Shown piece after piece: positions 45,963-57,371 of a DNA stretch of 64,000 bases (its first letter is position 1; every line of letters begins with the position of its first letter). Made by a program: the position numbers and the translations under genes. The notes under the pieces were generated by a model, which worked only from the letters and a program-made list of their open reading frames with translations, ran no database searches and was not told the DNA's origin. The stretch covers positions 194,176 to 258,175 of the forward strand of contig LNKV01000038.1 of assembly GCA_001465935.1 (NCBI GenBank), read 5' to 3'. Source of the DNA: Clarireedia homoeocarpa (lineage: Eukaryota > Ascomycota > Leotiomycetes > Helotiales > Rutstroemiaceae).

Positions 45963-46817
45963 ATGATAATTTTCAAGGTGAATAGTTCTTGTGTTACCCC
46001 GCCATCCCCTTCGCAGATCAGAATGATCTCGAGAATGTTCTTGAGAATGAGAATGTCCTCGAAGTGGGGGGCCGACTGATTATCGAGAGTTTATTTCCTG
46101 TACCTTTACTAACGGACTCTGCTCGTCGACAGGATATCATCTCCGGTGACGAGGTCATGTCTGACTCGTATGACATGAAGGAGGTCGATGGTATTGTCTA
46201 TGAGGTTGACTGTGCTATGATCACTCTTGGCGCCATCGAAGTCAGTATGTGTACCATTGCTCGAATGGCAAACACCCAGAGTGTTACACTACCCCGCGAT
46301 CAGTTCCTAACATAGTAAATCATAGATACTGGTGCAAACGCATCCGCTGAAGGTGGGGAAGATGAGGGTGCCGATGACCAAGAACAGAAGGTCAACAACG
46401 TCGTCAACTCCTTCCGATACTCAAACACTTCTTTCGACAAGAAATCATATCTCAGCCACCTCAAGGGTATGTGAATCACTTTCCACGCGTACTAAAGTTT
46501 AGAACCTAACCTTCCTTGGCAGGATATATGAAGGCTGTTAAGGAGAAGTTAAAGGAGAAGAATGCCTCCGAGGAGGAAATCTCGAACTTCGAGAAAGGTG
46601 CTCAAACATATGCCAAGAAAATTATCTCAAACTTCAAAGACTACGATTTCTGGATTGGCGAATCTATGGATCCTGACGCAATGTACGTTTTGATCGCACT
46701 CATCGTTCTGTCTATATCTAATCATTTTCCAGGGTCATCCTCATGAACTATCGCGAGGATGGTGTCACTCCATATGTCACTATTTGGAAGCACGGTCTTA
46801 CCCAGATGAAGGTCTAA
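45963..46817 (+). CDS. Translationally controlled tumor protein homolog (TCTP)
   Basis: Small conserved cytosolic protein of the TCTP family, linked in other eukaryotes to growth, microtubules and stress. Five exons, 45963-45977, 46133-46244, 46326-46466, 46523-46682 and 46733-46817, give 170 aa, the standard length. The first exon encodes only MIIFK. Diagnostic sequence: DIISGDEVMSDSYDMKEVDG, YEVDCAMITLG, YLSHLKGYMKAVKEKLKEKN, FEKGAQTYAKKIISNFKDYD, FWIGESMDPDAMVILMNYRE and the C-terminal DGVTPYVTIWKHGLTQMKV. The second donor was placed at GTC A/GTATGT because that preserves frame and yields NTGANASAEGGEDEGADD, as in other fungi. Likely strongly expressed. Divergent from SUR2. Confidence 0.95.
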
Positions 46818-47359
46818 AGGATTAAATGACTGGGGTATGATTGGGGGTCTTTTTTTTTTTTTTCAAATGATTTTCATTACGCACAAGCGGTGGGCTTGGG
46901 TCTCGTCATCGGGCTCTCGCATTTTCGGGCTCTCTTTAATAAAAGCGACCGAAGATATCACAAGATAAGGCATTCAGCACTAAGATTTATTCAGCACTAA
47001 GATTCATTCCACTGCCCACCTCTGCACCCAAAGGTTATTGGCCGATTCCTAGCGCGGAACGGAGGGCTGTGTGTTGGCTTGTTCGTTAACGTAGATGCCG
47101 ACACTCTGTCACCACTAAAAGACGTTTCAGAAGGATATGTGTTTGTTCAAGAATTCTCATACCGAGCGAGAGCTGTCTGTCACTCAAGATTCAACCAAAG
47201 CCCATCGAAGTCAACATTTTCATTTTCCTGCATGTGCCGTTCCAAAAGCTTCCTTTCACATGTAACCTGTAGTTACCTGCTTGAGGAATTCGACTTACTG
47301 GTAATTGTCACCTCATGCACCCGTGGCCTTCTCTTCAGCATCTCTATGAAGTAGACCTT
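46818..47359. other. Convergent intergenic region
   Basis: Between TCTP and AIM3/BBC1 stops; contains a T(14) run near 46851-46863 and a duplicated ATTCAGCACTAAGATT near 46973-47005. No gene. Confidence 0.55.
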
Positions 47360-49876
47360 TTAATCCCAACTAGGATCCATCTTTCCAGCCCAATTCTCAC
47401 CCACAGCTCTAAATATCCTTACCTCCCCCTTAACCAGCTCCGCCATATTATATTCCCCCTTCATGACTTTCTTCACTCCTCCGACATTCTGCTCTACTAC
47501 TTTCACAACGCCGTTTGGCTCAACTAGTAGAAATGTTAGTTTCTGCACAATACGATACTGTCCTCGTGCAAAATCGAATCAGGTGCGTGCATCCATGAAA
47601 CCAACAGCAAAAGCACGCGTAAACACAAACGAAAAAAAGGAAAGGAGAAGATAAAAAAATTAAAATAAAAAACGACATACCCCCAACAACAACACTAGTA
47701 TGATCCGGCGCCCCCGCCCACTTCTGTCCGCCCCTTGCATCCTTAAAATGGCTGCTCAAAAACTGCACCACATCGCCCCTCACCACGCCCGCCTCGCGCA
47801 CGCCGCCCCGCGGCTCCGCCACCCCGTCCTTAAACTCGTAGATCAGATACCCGTGCACGTAGCTCTGCGAGCTCATGCACGGCTCCTCGCCGCGCGCGGC
47901 GCACTCCCGGGCCACGTGCTTCAGCGCTTCGTGCGCCAGCGTCCAGCACTCCCCGTTGCCGACCTGGGTGCCCATTTGCGCTTCGGCCCAGGCAGCGACG
48001 CGCGGAGAGTAGAGGGTAGCGAGGCGGGAGAGATCGGAGGGGGAGAGAGGGGGTGGTGCGGGGAGGTGGATTTGTTGGGCTCGGACGGTGTGGGCGGGGG
48101 AGGACGCGTCCCAGGTTATTTTGAGCTTGGTGCGGGCCAGCGTGCGGTTGTCCCGGATGATGCCGGTGAGCGTGTGGGTTTTGCGGACGCCGGTTGAGGT
48201 CCAGCTTGTGCTGTGGGCGGCGGAGCGGGTGCCGGGGAGGCGGGCGATGGAGGGTGGGGGGAAGGGGATGGGGTTTTGGGTGAACCAGAGGGAGGGGAGG
48301 TCGAGGGGAAGGTCGGCTTGAGGAGGTGGGTGGGTGTAGGGTGGTGGGGTGGAGCGAGCGGTCTGAGGGGGTGGATTAGTGGCTTCTTTCTTTTGTAAGA
48401 TTGGACGGGCTTTTTGATGGGTAGATAGAGGGGCTATGTGCCACCGAAAGTAATAGAGAAGTTTCATAGAGCATATTAAATGGTTATATATTTGCAAATT
48501 CGAAGGAAAGTGATATGAGTATAAAAATATCATAATTATTAAACAAACATAAATCTCAACCACTTACCGAAGGTTTAGGCTTAGTAGCCAACGGTATCGG
48601 CGGCGGTGTCCCTGCATCCGCAGACGGAACCCCTATTTCAGTCCCTCTCTTCTTCGGTGGCGGAGGAGGCGCCGGTTTCTTCTTCGCCAACGCAGTCGTC
48701 CCATTACCCACCGGACTTTCCGCCGTTTCTACACTTCTCGCTGGAGAAGCTTCCCGTGCTGGCCCAACCCCGCCAAGTGCGCCCACTTTATCCGCAATGC
48801 CGTATTTGGTATTCAGCTTGTTAGCCGAGGCCCATCCCGATTTCACCTGCTCACCATGTCGTTCGCGGAAGTTATTCGCGGTGCTCGCGGCGCTTTTGGC
48901 ATCGCTCAGGGATACGGATGAGGGGTCGTTTCGGAATGCGGCGGCGGTTTTGAAAGCGGCTTGTTTTTGGGCAAAGGATGTGCCCTCGGTAGGTGCGTCG
49001 GGTTTGGGCGAGGAAGATGTTAGTCGGGAGAAGCGCGATTGGAGCTCGTTGACTTGGGCGGAATTGGTTCGTGGTGCTGGTGGAGGTGGAGATGGACTGG
49101 CTGTTGAGTTTTGTGCGGGAGGTGGTAGGGCAGGTTTGTTCTTTCCTCCTATTCCGAAGCCGGGAACTGATACACCCGCCGCTCCTAGCCTGTTCAATGC
49201 CCCTTGGTTTAAGATTCCTCGGCTGGGATCGGCTTCTGCTGTAGCTGCACCATATGTGGGAGGTGGTGAGGGCGCAGAAGGTGAGGGATTCGAGTTCTGT
49301 CGCGGGGGCAATCGAGGTGGAAGTCCAGGAGGTTTCGGCTTAGCATCTGCTGGAGCTATAGCAGGAGGAGTTTTGCCATCTGCACCATCTTTCCTTCCTG
49401 GGGGTGGTGGCAGATGCGCTGTAGATAGACCCGTCCTATCCGCACGATACGGAACTGGCGGTGGAGGTGGTCTCTTCGCTTCTCCTTCTCGTCTCTCTGT
49501 TTCGGCCTCCTCTGCTTCTTGATGTGCTCCCAATCCGCTGGTATCCGGTGTGGTTTGATTTGGTAGGGCTGCTCCTCCATGGTACTTCTTGGGTGGTGGT
49601 CCAAACGATGCCGGGTCTTTCAATGAGGATATAGGTCGTGAGACATGTTCTTGGGCTTCTTCATTTGAACTTTTGCCCTTTCCCATCCTACAAACAGGGG
49701 TAAGTTAGCATTCGGAGGATAGGGATTGAGAGCTCCCGGAAAGGGATAGATGGATATTCTTACCACCCAGCTACTTGATTGATTCCTTTGAAATCTTCTC
49801 TCCAGCTTTCCTTGGATTTTCCATCTTTTCCCTTTGGATGCCATCCTCCCTTTAATGTTTCTTTGAATCCGGACAT
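47360..49876 (-). CDS. AIM3/BBC1-like actin-patch protein
   Basis: Filamentous-fungal relative of yeast Aim3 and Bbc1, cortical actin-patch proteins acting with type I myosin and Las17/WASP. Exons: 49876-49764, 49687-48568, a third from about 48390 to 47681, and 47523-47360; about 690 aa. N-terminus MSGFKETLKGGWHPKGKDGK; then the Aim3 signature ISSLKDPASFGPPPKKYHGG; a long Pro-rich middle (PPPPPVPYRADR; KKKPAPPPPPKKRG); a conserved ANKLNTKYGIADKVGALGG; and a C-terminal folded domain I recall as AIM3/BBC1 C-terminal, with GNGECWTLAHEALKHVARE, YVHGYLIYEFKDG, DHTSVVVGVEPNG and ELVKGEVRIFRAVGENWAG. The Cys/His pattern of that domain resembles an NlpC/P60-like fold. The acceptor of exon 3 is uncertain: phase allows TTACAAAAG or CCCCCTCAG. 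No SH3 domain is seen. Confidence 0.83.
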
Positions 49877-50351
49877 GGTGGTACGAGAGGATAAGAATAA
49901 ATGTGTAGAGTGACGTCTGCGGGGGATAGGAATATGATAACTTTAACCTGGGAGAAATAATAGCCGTACCCTAGAATTAACGGTTACAGCATTACCAGGT
50001 AGTATGCAGCTATCCGGCTTTGGGATACTGCACTGTAAGTTACTTGTCGGTTTACCTGGCCAGAAGTTTCATGCATTTAGAAAGGAAGACCCCATGGAAT
50101 AACCTCCCTACGGAGTACTAAGTTACTCCGTAGGCAATGTAAATTTATGTCTCTCCTTCTCTTTTCTCTGTTTTACATTGTTGGGATAGTTATGAAGCAA
50201 ACCCAGTATCCGATGAAATCATCGGGTCTTTGGAAGTGAGACTCTGAAATAATTCCATAGTCTTTCCGAAACACAATTTCAGGACCAGATTCTCTACAAT
50301 TTGGAACCTAATATAGTTGAAAATAAGCAAATTTTGCCAGCTTATCAATTC
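49877..50351. other. Intergenic, AIM3/BBC1 promoter
   Basis: No gene; includes the inverted repeat at 50108-50133. Likely promoter of the minus-strand gene. Confidence 0.55.
50108..50133. repeat. Perfect 10-bp inverted repeat around TACGGAGTA
   Basis: CTACGGAGTA, six bases, then TACTCCGTAG: a perfect 10-bp stem. A half-site TACTCCGTA also occurs at about 35994. Similar palindromes recur in ascomycete intergenic DNA, to my recollection, possibly as small mobile-element remnants. Confidence 0.85.
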
Positions 50352-50436
50352 GGCCTAGTGGCCTAATGGTTAAGGCGCCAGATTTCGGTTTTTCGGAAAT
50401 CTCTGGAGATTGGGAGTTCGAATCTTCCCTGGGTCG
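50352..50436 (+). tRNA. tRNA-Arg(UCG) with 12-nt intron
   Basis: Folds as a full cloverleaf of 73 nt plus an intron. Acceptor stem GGCCTAG with CTGGGTC (two G-U pairs), D arm GCCT/AGGC with loop AATGGTTA, anticodon stem CCAGA/TCTGG, 5-nt variable loop AGATT, T arm GGGAG/CTTCC around TTCGAAT, discriminator G. The anticodon loop starts TT, then TCG at 50385-50387 and G37; the intron at 50389-50400 follows position 37 as in all eukaryotic nuclear tRNA introns. TCG reads Arg CGA. A and B box promoter elements are internal. A T-rich stretch follows at 50461-50477, suitable for Pol III termination. Confidence 0.85.
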
Positions 50437-51228
50437 GTTTACGAATGATAAGTGAACTACACTTTTTATTTTATTTTTGCTGCTTTACTGCTTGAGTCCT
50501 TTTCAATTTCGAGTATGCCTTGAATGTAGCGAGGAGTGTGATTGTACACAATTCTGAAATGATACTGTAGATAAGGCTTACATTTCTATTGGTTAGTGAG
50601 GGAGCTTGAGGATTTGTTCCTGCATCCCGGTTGTGCTCCCCTATTTTAAACGGTAGGACAGGGCTACATCGGGTGCCTGGTTTTTTGAACAATAGATGTT
50701 ACTGAAGAGCCTAGTTCTCCAACCAAACCTAGTACTGCCCTATACGGCCAGTTCTAAGTAGACCGCTCTGCTCTACTATATGAGAAGATCGGCCATGTTT
50801 GAATCCATCATGTGTTGGAGACAGTTGTACAATGGATAGGATCTCCTTCATAATTTGTATAGTGGTTCTGGAAACTTAATAAAGAATGATCACCAAGCAC
50901 CAGTCCAACGATAGACAGCTGGTCCACACAATTCCTCGATATATGATTTTATGACCTGTCTGGGGCAGTAGCATTTATGTTGAAGAAGTATGTAGTCGTT
51001 GTGGCTGTGTTTTCTGTGGAACAATATACAAAGAGCATGCTGTACCAGAAGCAATGAGAAGGAAGACGAAAGTAGATTCTATTGAAGAAGACCAGGAAGA
51101 TACAGTCTAGTAGGCAACAGATCATCCATCATCCCATACCGCATCAAAAACGTACACCACTACTTCCACCCTCAACACCCTCAACACCCACCACTGCCAC
51201 TTCTCCCTCTTCCCCATCTCTCCATTCC
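50437..51228. other. Intergenic
   Basis: No gene supported between the tRNA and the small secreted protein. Confidence 0.5.
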
Positions 51229-51704
51229 CTAATCACAGTCCGCATTAATCTTCTCAACATAATTCCCCGCATTACTACACACCGACAAGTATATCGAGCT
51301 TCCAGACTGCGGATACTGATCGGTAGTCGTAGTAACGTTTCCACCGGCACAAGTTACTTTCACCGTACATGCACCCTCCAACCAATCAATAACCATGTAC
51401 TGATACTTGACATTATCCTTAATTTTGATATCTCCGCTGCTAGAGTGTGGTCCGACATCCCACCAGCCAGGCTGGTTAGTCCCAGCGGGGTTGGGAGCTG
51501 TGTGGGTTTGGGTGGAGCTACTGGTGGCTGGAGGGGAGTCCACGAGATGGCCACGAGTGCCGGCGCTGGCTACTATGTGATAGATTTTAGAAGAGTTGTA
51601 TTGGGGAAGAAGAGGGGTTGTGGCTAAATTTGGTAAGGTGTTATTTTCTAGGATTACTCACCAAGGGCAGGAAAGATGACGCTTAGCAGAGTCACGTATC
51701 TCAT
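51229..51704 (-). CDS. Small secreted protein, uncharacterised
   Basis: Function not recognised. Exons 51704-51662 and 51572-51229 (intron 89 nt, GTGAGT...CACATAG) give 128 aa. It begins with a probable signal peptide, MRYVTLLSVIFPALVASAG, interrupted by the intron inside the hydrophobic core, an arrangement common for small secreted fungal proteins. The mature part has a Ser/Thr/Pro linker (SPPATSSSTQTHTAPNPAG), then a compact domain with GWWDVGPHSSSGDIKIKDN and four cysteines (GACTVKVTC, SVCSNAGNY, NADCD). No membrane anchor or retention signal. Size, secretion signal and even number of cysteines make it a candidate effector or cell-wall protein, which is inference. A longer plus-strand frame overlaps but lacks such features. 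Confidence 0.7.
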
Positions 51705-53600
51705 TTTGAATGACTGACTCCGGACTGAGGTTAGATTATGTTGTGAAGTGTGAAGTGGGTTTAGCCGAATCTGTGCTGGAAACGCTTCTTGTCTTATGGC
51801 TGGAGCTGGATGTAAGAGGGAATAAATGAATTTGAATTGTGATGGTGGTTGTGTTTGTTAGTGCTTTCATTCTTATAGCACTGGGAAACTAATATGCTGA
51901 ACACTTCATGTGGCGCTTGGCGTTGGTATTACTTGCTTTTACGCGCGCTTCCTTTCGTCTGTCAGCTGTGGAGTTTGAGCTTGACCGTGCGGGGCGGAGG
52001 AACGAACGAAGGAAGGAACAAACACTGTTAGGACTACATTCTCGAAATAGACTTAGCTAATGGTAAAAATACCCAAGATACATCGCTTAGGAGAGGCAAC
52101 CCAAACTGCAAATTGACGTTCACTTCCAAATGCCAGGGATAGCCTCAGAGGTCATTACCATCTCGCCGTTGGTCTCGGCACAACTCCAGAAACGATGGAT
52201 TCGAAGTATTATGTGAGAGCAATCTCAATATTTGTTACTGTAGCGTCTGAGATTTACCTTGAGTGAGGCTGACCTGAAAGTGTTGGATAGGAATATGTTC
52301 AAAAATAGCATTCAATCCTCAGAAGACTGCCACGAACGAGGCGGATCTTGTTTTTCAATCCAGGTTGCTCTAGGAACTATGCACTCAAGGACCACTTGGA
52401 GCTCTCTTGTCTGAATTATGTAGTGCTTAAAAAGCAAACAACTAGATTCGCAAGAAGGATAGCAGGGTAGACCTTGAGGCGGCTGGACCAACCTCTGGGC
52501 ATTAACACAATTGTACAAGTATTACAATAACGGATGACAACAAGCATGAGGATATGTGTAGGAAATGAAACGATTCTTACGAAGCAGCAGTAAACCCATC
52601 ACTGCCACTGTCTCCATCGTACGTTCTGCCCGTACCTGGTAAGGGAAGGTAGTGACAGGATTGCTGTCCACTTACTGGACCGGAACATATGTATAGCTTT
52701 CTTCACCGTACTTACAGCAAAAATGGAATGGATTGTTCCTAGCCTGTAGTGCAACCAAATTTGTGGTAGACTAATGGCTACAAACTCGGCGCCTGTCTGT
52801 GGCTTATGACCGTAACTCATAGCTGAGCGCATATCATTTAACTCCTTAGAACCATCGAAGAAAATCTCCAAGTACCTCGAGTTGTATGTATGCGATGAAA
52901 GGTCTCGAAAGAGCAAACCTGTATATTTGTTGACTAGCAATAACTGGCAGCGTCTATTCGCCCAAAGAGTCACAACACACGCACAGGTGCTTATCCAAGG
53001 TAATGTACGCAACCTTCAAAAGCACTGGTGAAGTGATACTATAAGATACACAGTAGCTCTTCGAGAAGCCTTCTGTCAACAAAGTACATCTTATAGAAGA
53101 CTATTAGACACCAAACCTACCCATCTCAAAGGCGCTTTTCAACTAAATTTAGCATTTTGTATTTGAGACGTGCGACAAAACTTTGCCCATGTGATAGACG
53201 GTGACCAGCCGTGTACAGCAGACCGATGCGTCAAGTAAATCCACACTGAGGTACAAGAGGCTTCATCTAAAACCAGAGAGTCGCTCTTCATAGATTGCTT
53301 TTACAATCAAATTCCCATATTTCTTTCCTTGGGCTGAACTCGGCATGGTATCGATTTGAAGTAAGTGACGGAATGATAGAAGCCCTGGACGACCCCGGGC
53401 GTCCTTCAACACAGCGGGTAGGCCGACACCAAGCGCTCGTCATTGTGGTATAAATGTTAACAAGTATATTAGACAGCGACATTTTAATCCTCAGTAGGAA
53501 CGCAATGTGCAGTTCCGTCCAGTGATAGCTGCGTAGCACTGCAGGTCAGTACAAGACGGCCATCATACTGACCGTTGAAGATACCACTCTGACCGTAGAT
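51705..53600. other. Intergenic, nothing recognised
   Basis: About 1.9 kb without a supportable gene. A 137-codon minus-strand frame at 52599-53012 resembles nothing I know and has no obvious partner exons. Confidence 0.45.
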
Positions 53601-54322
53601 ATGCCGCCGCTTGCCCGACAAACAACAATTGCAGAGCTATTTCAACCATCACTAGATAAGGCCGCTGGCGTCAATAAAGTTATCTATCGCAGAGAAGTTG
53701 ATGGCTTTTTCCCCACTCGCGAAAGTACTTTGGCCGTCGGGCAAGGAGGAACGAATAGTAGGCATTTTGAACCATATGCTACTTCACCCAAAGCCCGCGT
53801 ATTAATTATATTCATGCGAGAACGGGCGGCGGAGCAATATAGTGACGTTGAGAAACCCCAATGCTGACGGCTTCAGTCCTTTGTTGCACATCTTGGAGCT
53901 GGCCGTAGTTTTGTGCTGGACATATCGGACCATCATGGCTTAGACAGCTATTTGATTGGCGGGCCATGCGATTGCTGGTACACTCTGGGAGTGTCCGGTG
54001 CAACGCGTTTGCTGGCCGTGGAAAGGTGTTAAGAGTATGGATGCTGGCTTCGTGTATGTTCTGTGATGAGTGCTCTAAGGGCAGTCTCGCTGAACGGGGT
54101 CCAATTGACTCTCTGATATCTTTTGCAAGTGCACCAAACTCGCTGGCAAAATGGAGAAGAGGAAAAGGAATTGTTTGGGCAAGTCTTGCTCAGCAAGGTG
54201 AGAGCTTGGGCTATCTAGCGATATCTAATGTAAGAGCTCTCGAAGAAGGCGACTTGGGCGAACCTAGTATCGAATTCAATTCGCTGCCTCTAGGAGTAGT
54301 TCTAGCTAGAGTTGTCTTATAA
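53601..54322 (+). CDS. Doubtful multi-exon hypothetical gene
   Basis: Weakly supported. An ATG-started frame (MPPLARQTTIAELFQPSLDK) could be spliced at a GTATTA donor near 53799, via a CTGAC branch site, to an acceptor near 53877, opening a second frame (SFVAHLGAGRSFVLDISDHH). A further splice from a GTGTTA donor near 54027 to a TTTTGCAAG acceptor near 54129 would reach a last frame ending GEPSIEFNSLPLGVVLARVVL. Phases are compatible, but donors are poor and I recognise no domain. It may be a decayed gene or chance. Confidence 0.22.
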
Positions 54323-54712
54323 CATGAGAGGTCGACGTCTTTGCTCAGTGGTATTTAAATGATGTATCTACGCTGCTGAATCTGCGGCAACTAGACTTAA
54401 TTATTTGTGGTCGAACCTCAAAGTCATGGCTCAGCTAGGTGGCCCTTTGACAGTGAGATAGATGAATGTGAATGCTCAAGCTGATATCGAAGCGAGATCG
54501 GAGCTCGAGCTCGTGCACCACAACTCGCCAAAATTAACTTGAGTCTTCGAAGCTTACACCAGTATCCCCCTCCAAAGAACCCCAGCTTCAAAAACAACAA
54601 CGATTCACGCGTGGAATTCTTTTCGCCATTAGTCTGCAGATATTGTTTGAGGTGATCGGCACACTTTCAATCTTATCGTCAGCTACGCGCTCCAAGCAGA
54701 ACAAAAGTAGCC
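54323..54712. other. Intergenic, FSF1 promoter
   Basis: 390 bp upstream of the sideroflexin start; nothing else seen. Confidence 0.5.
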
Positions 54713-55951
54713 ATGTCGGCCTCTCTTCCAGGCAATCGAGAACTGCCCGCTTCCCAATATGACCTCAGCACATACTGGGGACGAGTGATGCATTCTGCAA
54801 ATATATCAGACCCTAGGTGAGGAGGAGCTTAAGCTTGCTTTGTTTTTTCACCAAAAGGTGCATTCACTTCCACTTTTCACAAATATCCAATCGCGATTGT
54901 TATATGTCCCAACTTCATACTGACTATCGCATAGAACATTACTAGTAAACAGTGCTGGGCTAGAACATGCGAAGAGTCTCATTACAAGCTACAAACAAGG
55001 GAAGATTCGGGACATGAATCCAGAGCTATGGAATGCGAAGAAGATTGTCGATTCGACGTTACATCCAGGTGTGTGAGATTTCGGCAAGGGAAATGGTCCT
55101 AAGGCTTATATTGCTAGATACCGGTGAACCAGTCTTCTTTCCATTTCGAATGTCTTGCTTCGTCTTATCAAACCTGGTTGTTACAGCAGGAATGCTTACA
55201 CCTGGTCTTGGGGTAATTCCACAAGCGCTCGAGGGGTATCATCATTACTAACCTCAACCAGACCACCGGAACGTTGCTCTGGCAAATCACGAATCAGTCT
55301 CTCAACGTTGCAATCAATAATGCAAATGCCAACAAATCAACTCCACTATCAGTGTCTAAGATCACACAATCATACTTCTTGGCCGTAGGAGCTTCATGCT
55401 CTGTTGCTCTTGGTCTCAATGCTCTTGTACCAAGGCTGAAAAGAGTCAGTCCTGCTACAAAGACAATTCTCACGAGATTGGTGCCATTCGCGGCTGTTGC
55501 AAGTGCTGGAGCTTTGAACGTCTTCTTGATGCGAGGAGAGGAGATCAGACAAGGTATTGATGTCTATCCGGTTCTTTCTGAGGCAGACAAGGCAAAGCTT
55601 GCGGCTGAAGGCAAGTCTGAGAATGAGGTGCCTTCTCTGGGGAAAAGTAAAAAGGCGGCCACTCTGGCGGTTTCGGAAACTGCGTTGAGCAGAGTACTAA
55701 ATAGTTCTCCCATCATGGTTATTCCACCTCTGATATTGGTGAGACTTCAGAAGAGGGAATTTCTCAAGAAGAACCCAAGGCTCACGTTGCCAATCAATCT
55801 CGGTTTAATCTTAGGCACTAGTCTCTTCGCCTTGCCATTAGCTCTAGCAGCCTTTCCTCAACGGCAAAGCGTGGACGCATCAACTCTGGAGAAAGAATTC
55901 TGGGGTAAAGGTGGAGAAGGCGGGAAAGTGGTTTTCAACAGAGGTATATAA
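54713..55951 (+). CDS. FSF1: Sideroflexin FSF1 (mitochondrial carrier)
   Basis: Inner mitochondrial membrane protein of the sideroflexin/tricarboxylate carrier family; human SFXN1 imports serine for one-carbon metabolism. Exons 54713-54816, 54935-55068, 55118-55212 and 55262-55951 give 340 aa. N-terminus LPASQYDLSTYWGRVMHSAN, then DPRTLLVNSAGLEHAKSLI and LWNAKKIVDSTLHPDTGEP with the conserved H-P-D-T-G motif formed across the second splice junction. Membrane segments follow: FRMSCFVLSNLVVTAGMLTP, LAVGASCSVALGLNALVPRL, LVPFAAVASAGALNVFLMRG and LPINLGLILGTSLFALPLAL. WQITNQSLNVAINNANAN and AVSETALSRVLNSSPIMVIP are further family blocks. Introns are short (49 to 118 nt). A confident family call; transported substrate in fungi is not established by sequence. 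Confidence 0.94.
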
Positions 55952-57285
55952 GGAGTTCCAGACGTATGTTCCACATGCTGTGACTCAATGACAGGGATGA
56001 TATTGTGACAACCATAGCTGGGCATTACTGAAGGCTGAGGACAATTTGTGCCAAGTTGAGTTCTATTTTCATATCATGCAAAAATTCTCGTGGAAGACTT
56101 GTCGGGAGCATGGCGTTCAGGGACACTTGGCGAAGGATTCAAGCAGCAACAGAGGACTATTACATATGCATTTACCCAAGATCCGGCTGACTGTGGCTAT
56201 TCTCCGGTCCCGCTCCTGTCGAGGCGTGGTACGCACGTGCTGGGCTACCAAGGGGCGAACCGACGGTAGATACTTACGATGCAGCATACAAATCGTCAGA
56301 GTAGCTCATACATAAGAATATTAAAGTGTTGGGCAAGATCCAAGCAGTACTGTTTTTTGGGCTTGGACTAAATTGCTAGCGATTAGTCTGGTAATAACTG
56401 TGAAAGTATGGAAGCTGGCTCAGGTGCTCGGCGCAGAAATAAAGGCCAATTCAAGATTAAATACTATAAAGGCATATCCAAGGCGAGTGTCCATGAGACT
56501 TTGATATGGGTTTTGATTACCGATTAGTCTTATGAAATGGACCAGTTCTGTCTGCACGGAGCAAAGGTTAAAGGTAACGATGATCCCTCCATGCCTCGCC
56601 TGCCAAAATTGCCACCTCGGATTCAAGTCGACCTGATTGAGGGGTCACTTATCACGCGTGTTGAGGCGTGCTGATGCCGCGAATCATTTACAAGACTAAG
56701 ATTTGTACCTTGCACATGAAAGAAAGGGTTTTCTGCTTCCTGGACGGAAATTAACGTTCAACTAAGAAGCCGCTGCGAACTAAAGATATCCTCTTCCTGG
56801 ATTCGTGCTTTGGGGTACAGCATTCCACAGGACTTGACCGTGAACAATGAGAATAATAGCACGAATAGTTGTTATGGGGGCGTTCCCTGTAGACTTGAGA
56901 GGGAATGCGTTTGCGCAGGATGGCAGGACTTTGGGCCAGAGTCAGACACCATACCCAGGAGAGGAGGTGTGGACAGGGAATAGGGTTGGTTGCACGGATA
57001 AAGGATTGGTCGGGTTCAGTGAATGAGAATGGGTCTGGATGAATAATGAATGAATGGATGGATGGATGACGAGTGGTCCTCCGGCTCCTCTACCCAGGGC
57101 CCGCACTCCCCTTTCACCTGTGTGTGATACAGTAAATGAGCGATGAGCGGAAGTTCGAGCATTTGGATTGAGGTAAGAATACTGGTGGCGCGTGGAGGGG
57201 CTTGCAGCGTTGGAACCTGCAAAGGAACAGTAAACGGAATCCCCAGGACCCTATCACCATCACGGCAAGCAAAACATATGTATGT

Positions 57286-57371
57286 AAGAAGTATGTAAGA
57301 AGTATGAAGTGTGCAGTGTGAAGTGTGAAGTGTGAAGTATGATTCAGTATGAAGTATGAAGTATGAAGCAT
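57286..57371. repeat. GAAGTRTGAA-type repeat tract
   Basis: Imperfect tandem units GAAGTGT, GAAGTAT and GAAGCAT over about 85 bp. Confidence 0.8.

Noticed and set aside
48797..49522. 241-codon plus-strand frame rich in Gly
   Set aside because: Antisense of the Pro-rich AIM3/BBC1 segment; composition follows from the proline codons.
51082..51627. 181-codon plus-strand frame over the small secreted protein
   Set aside because: Starts with low-complexity Lys/Pro/Thr sequence, no signal or domain; the minus strand has a split signal peptide and consistent splice sites.
52599..53012. 137-codon minus-strand frame
   Set aside because: Not recognised and isolated; could not be linked to further exons.
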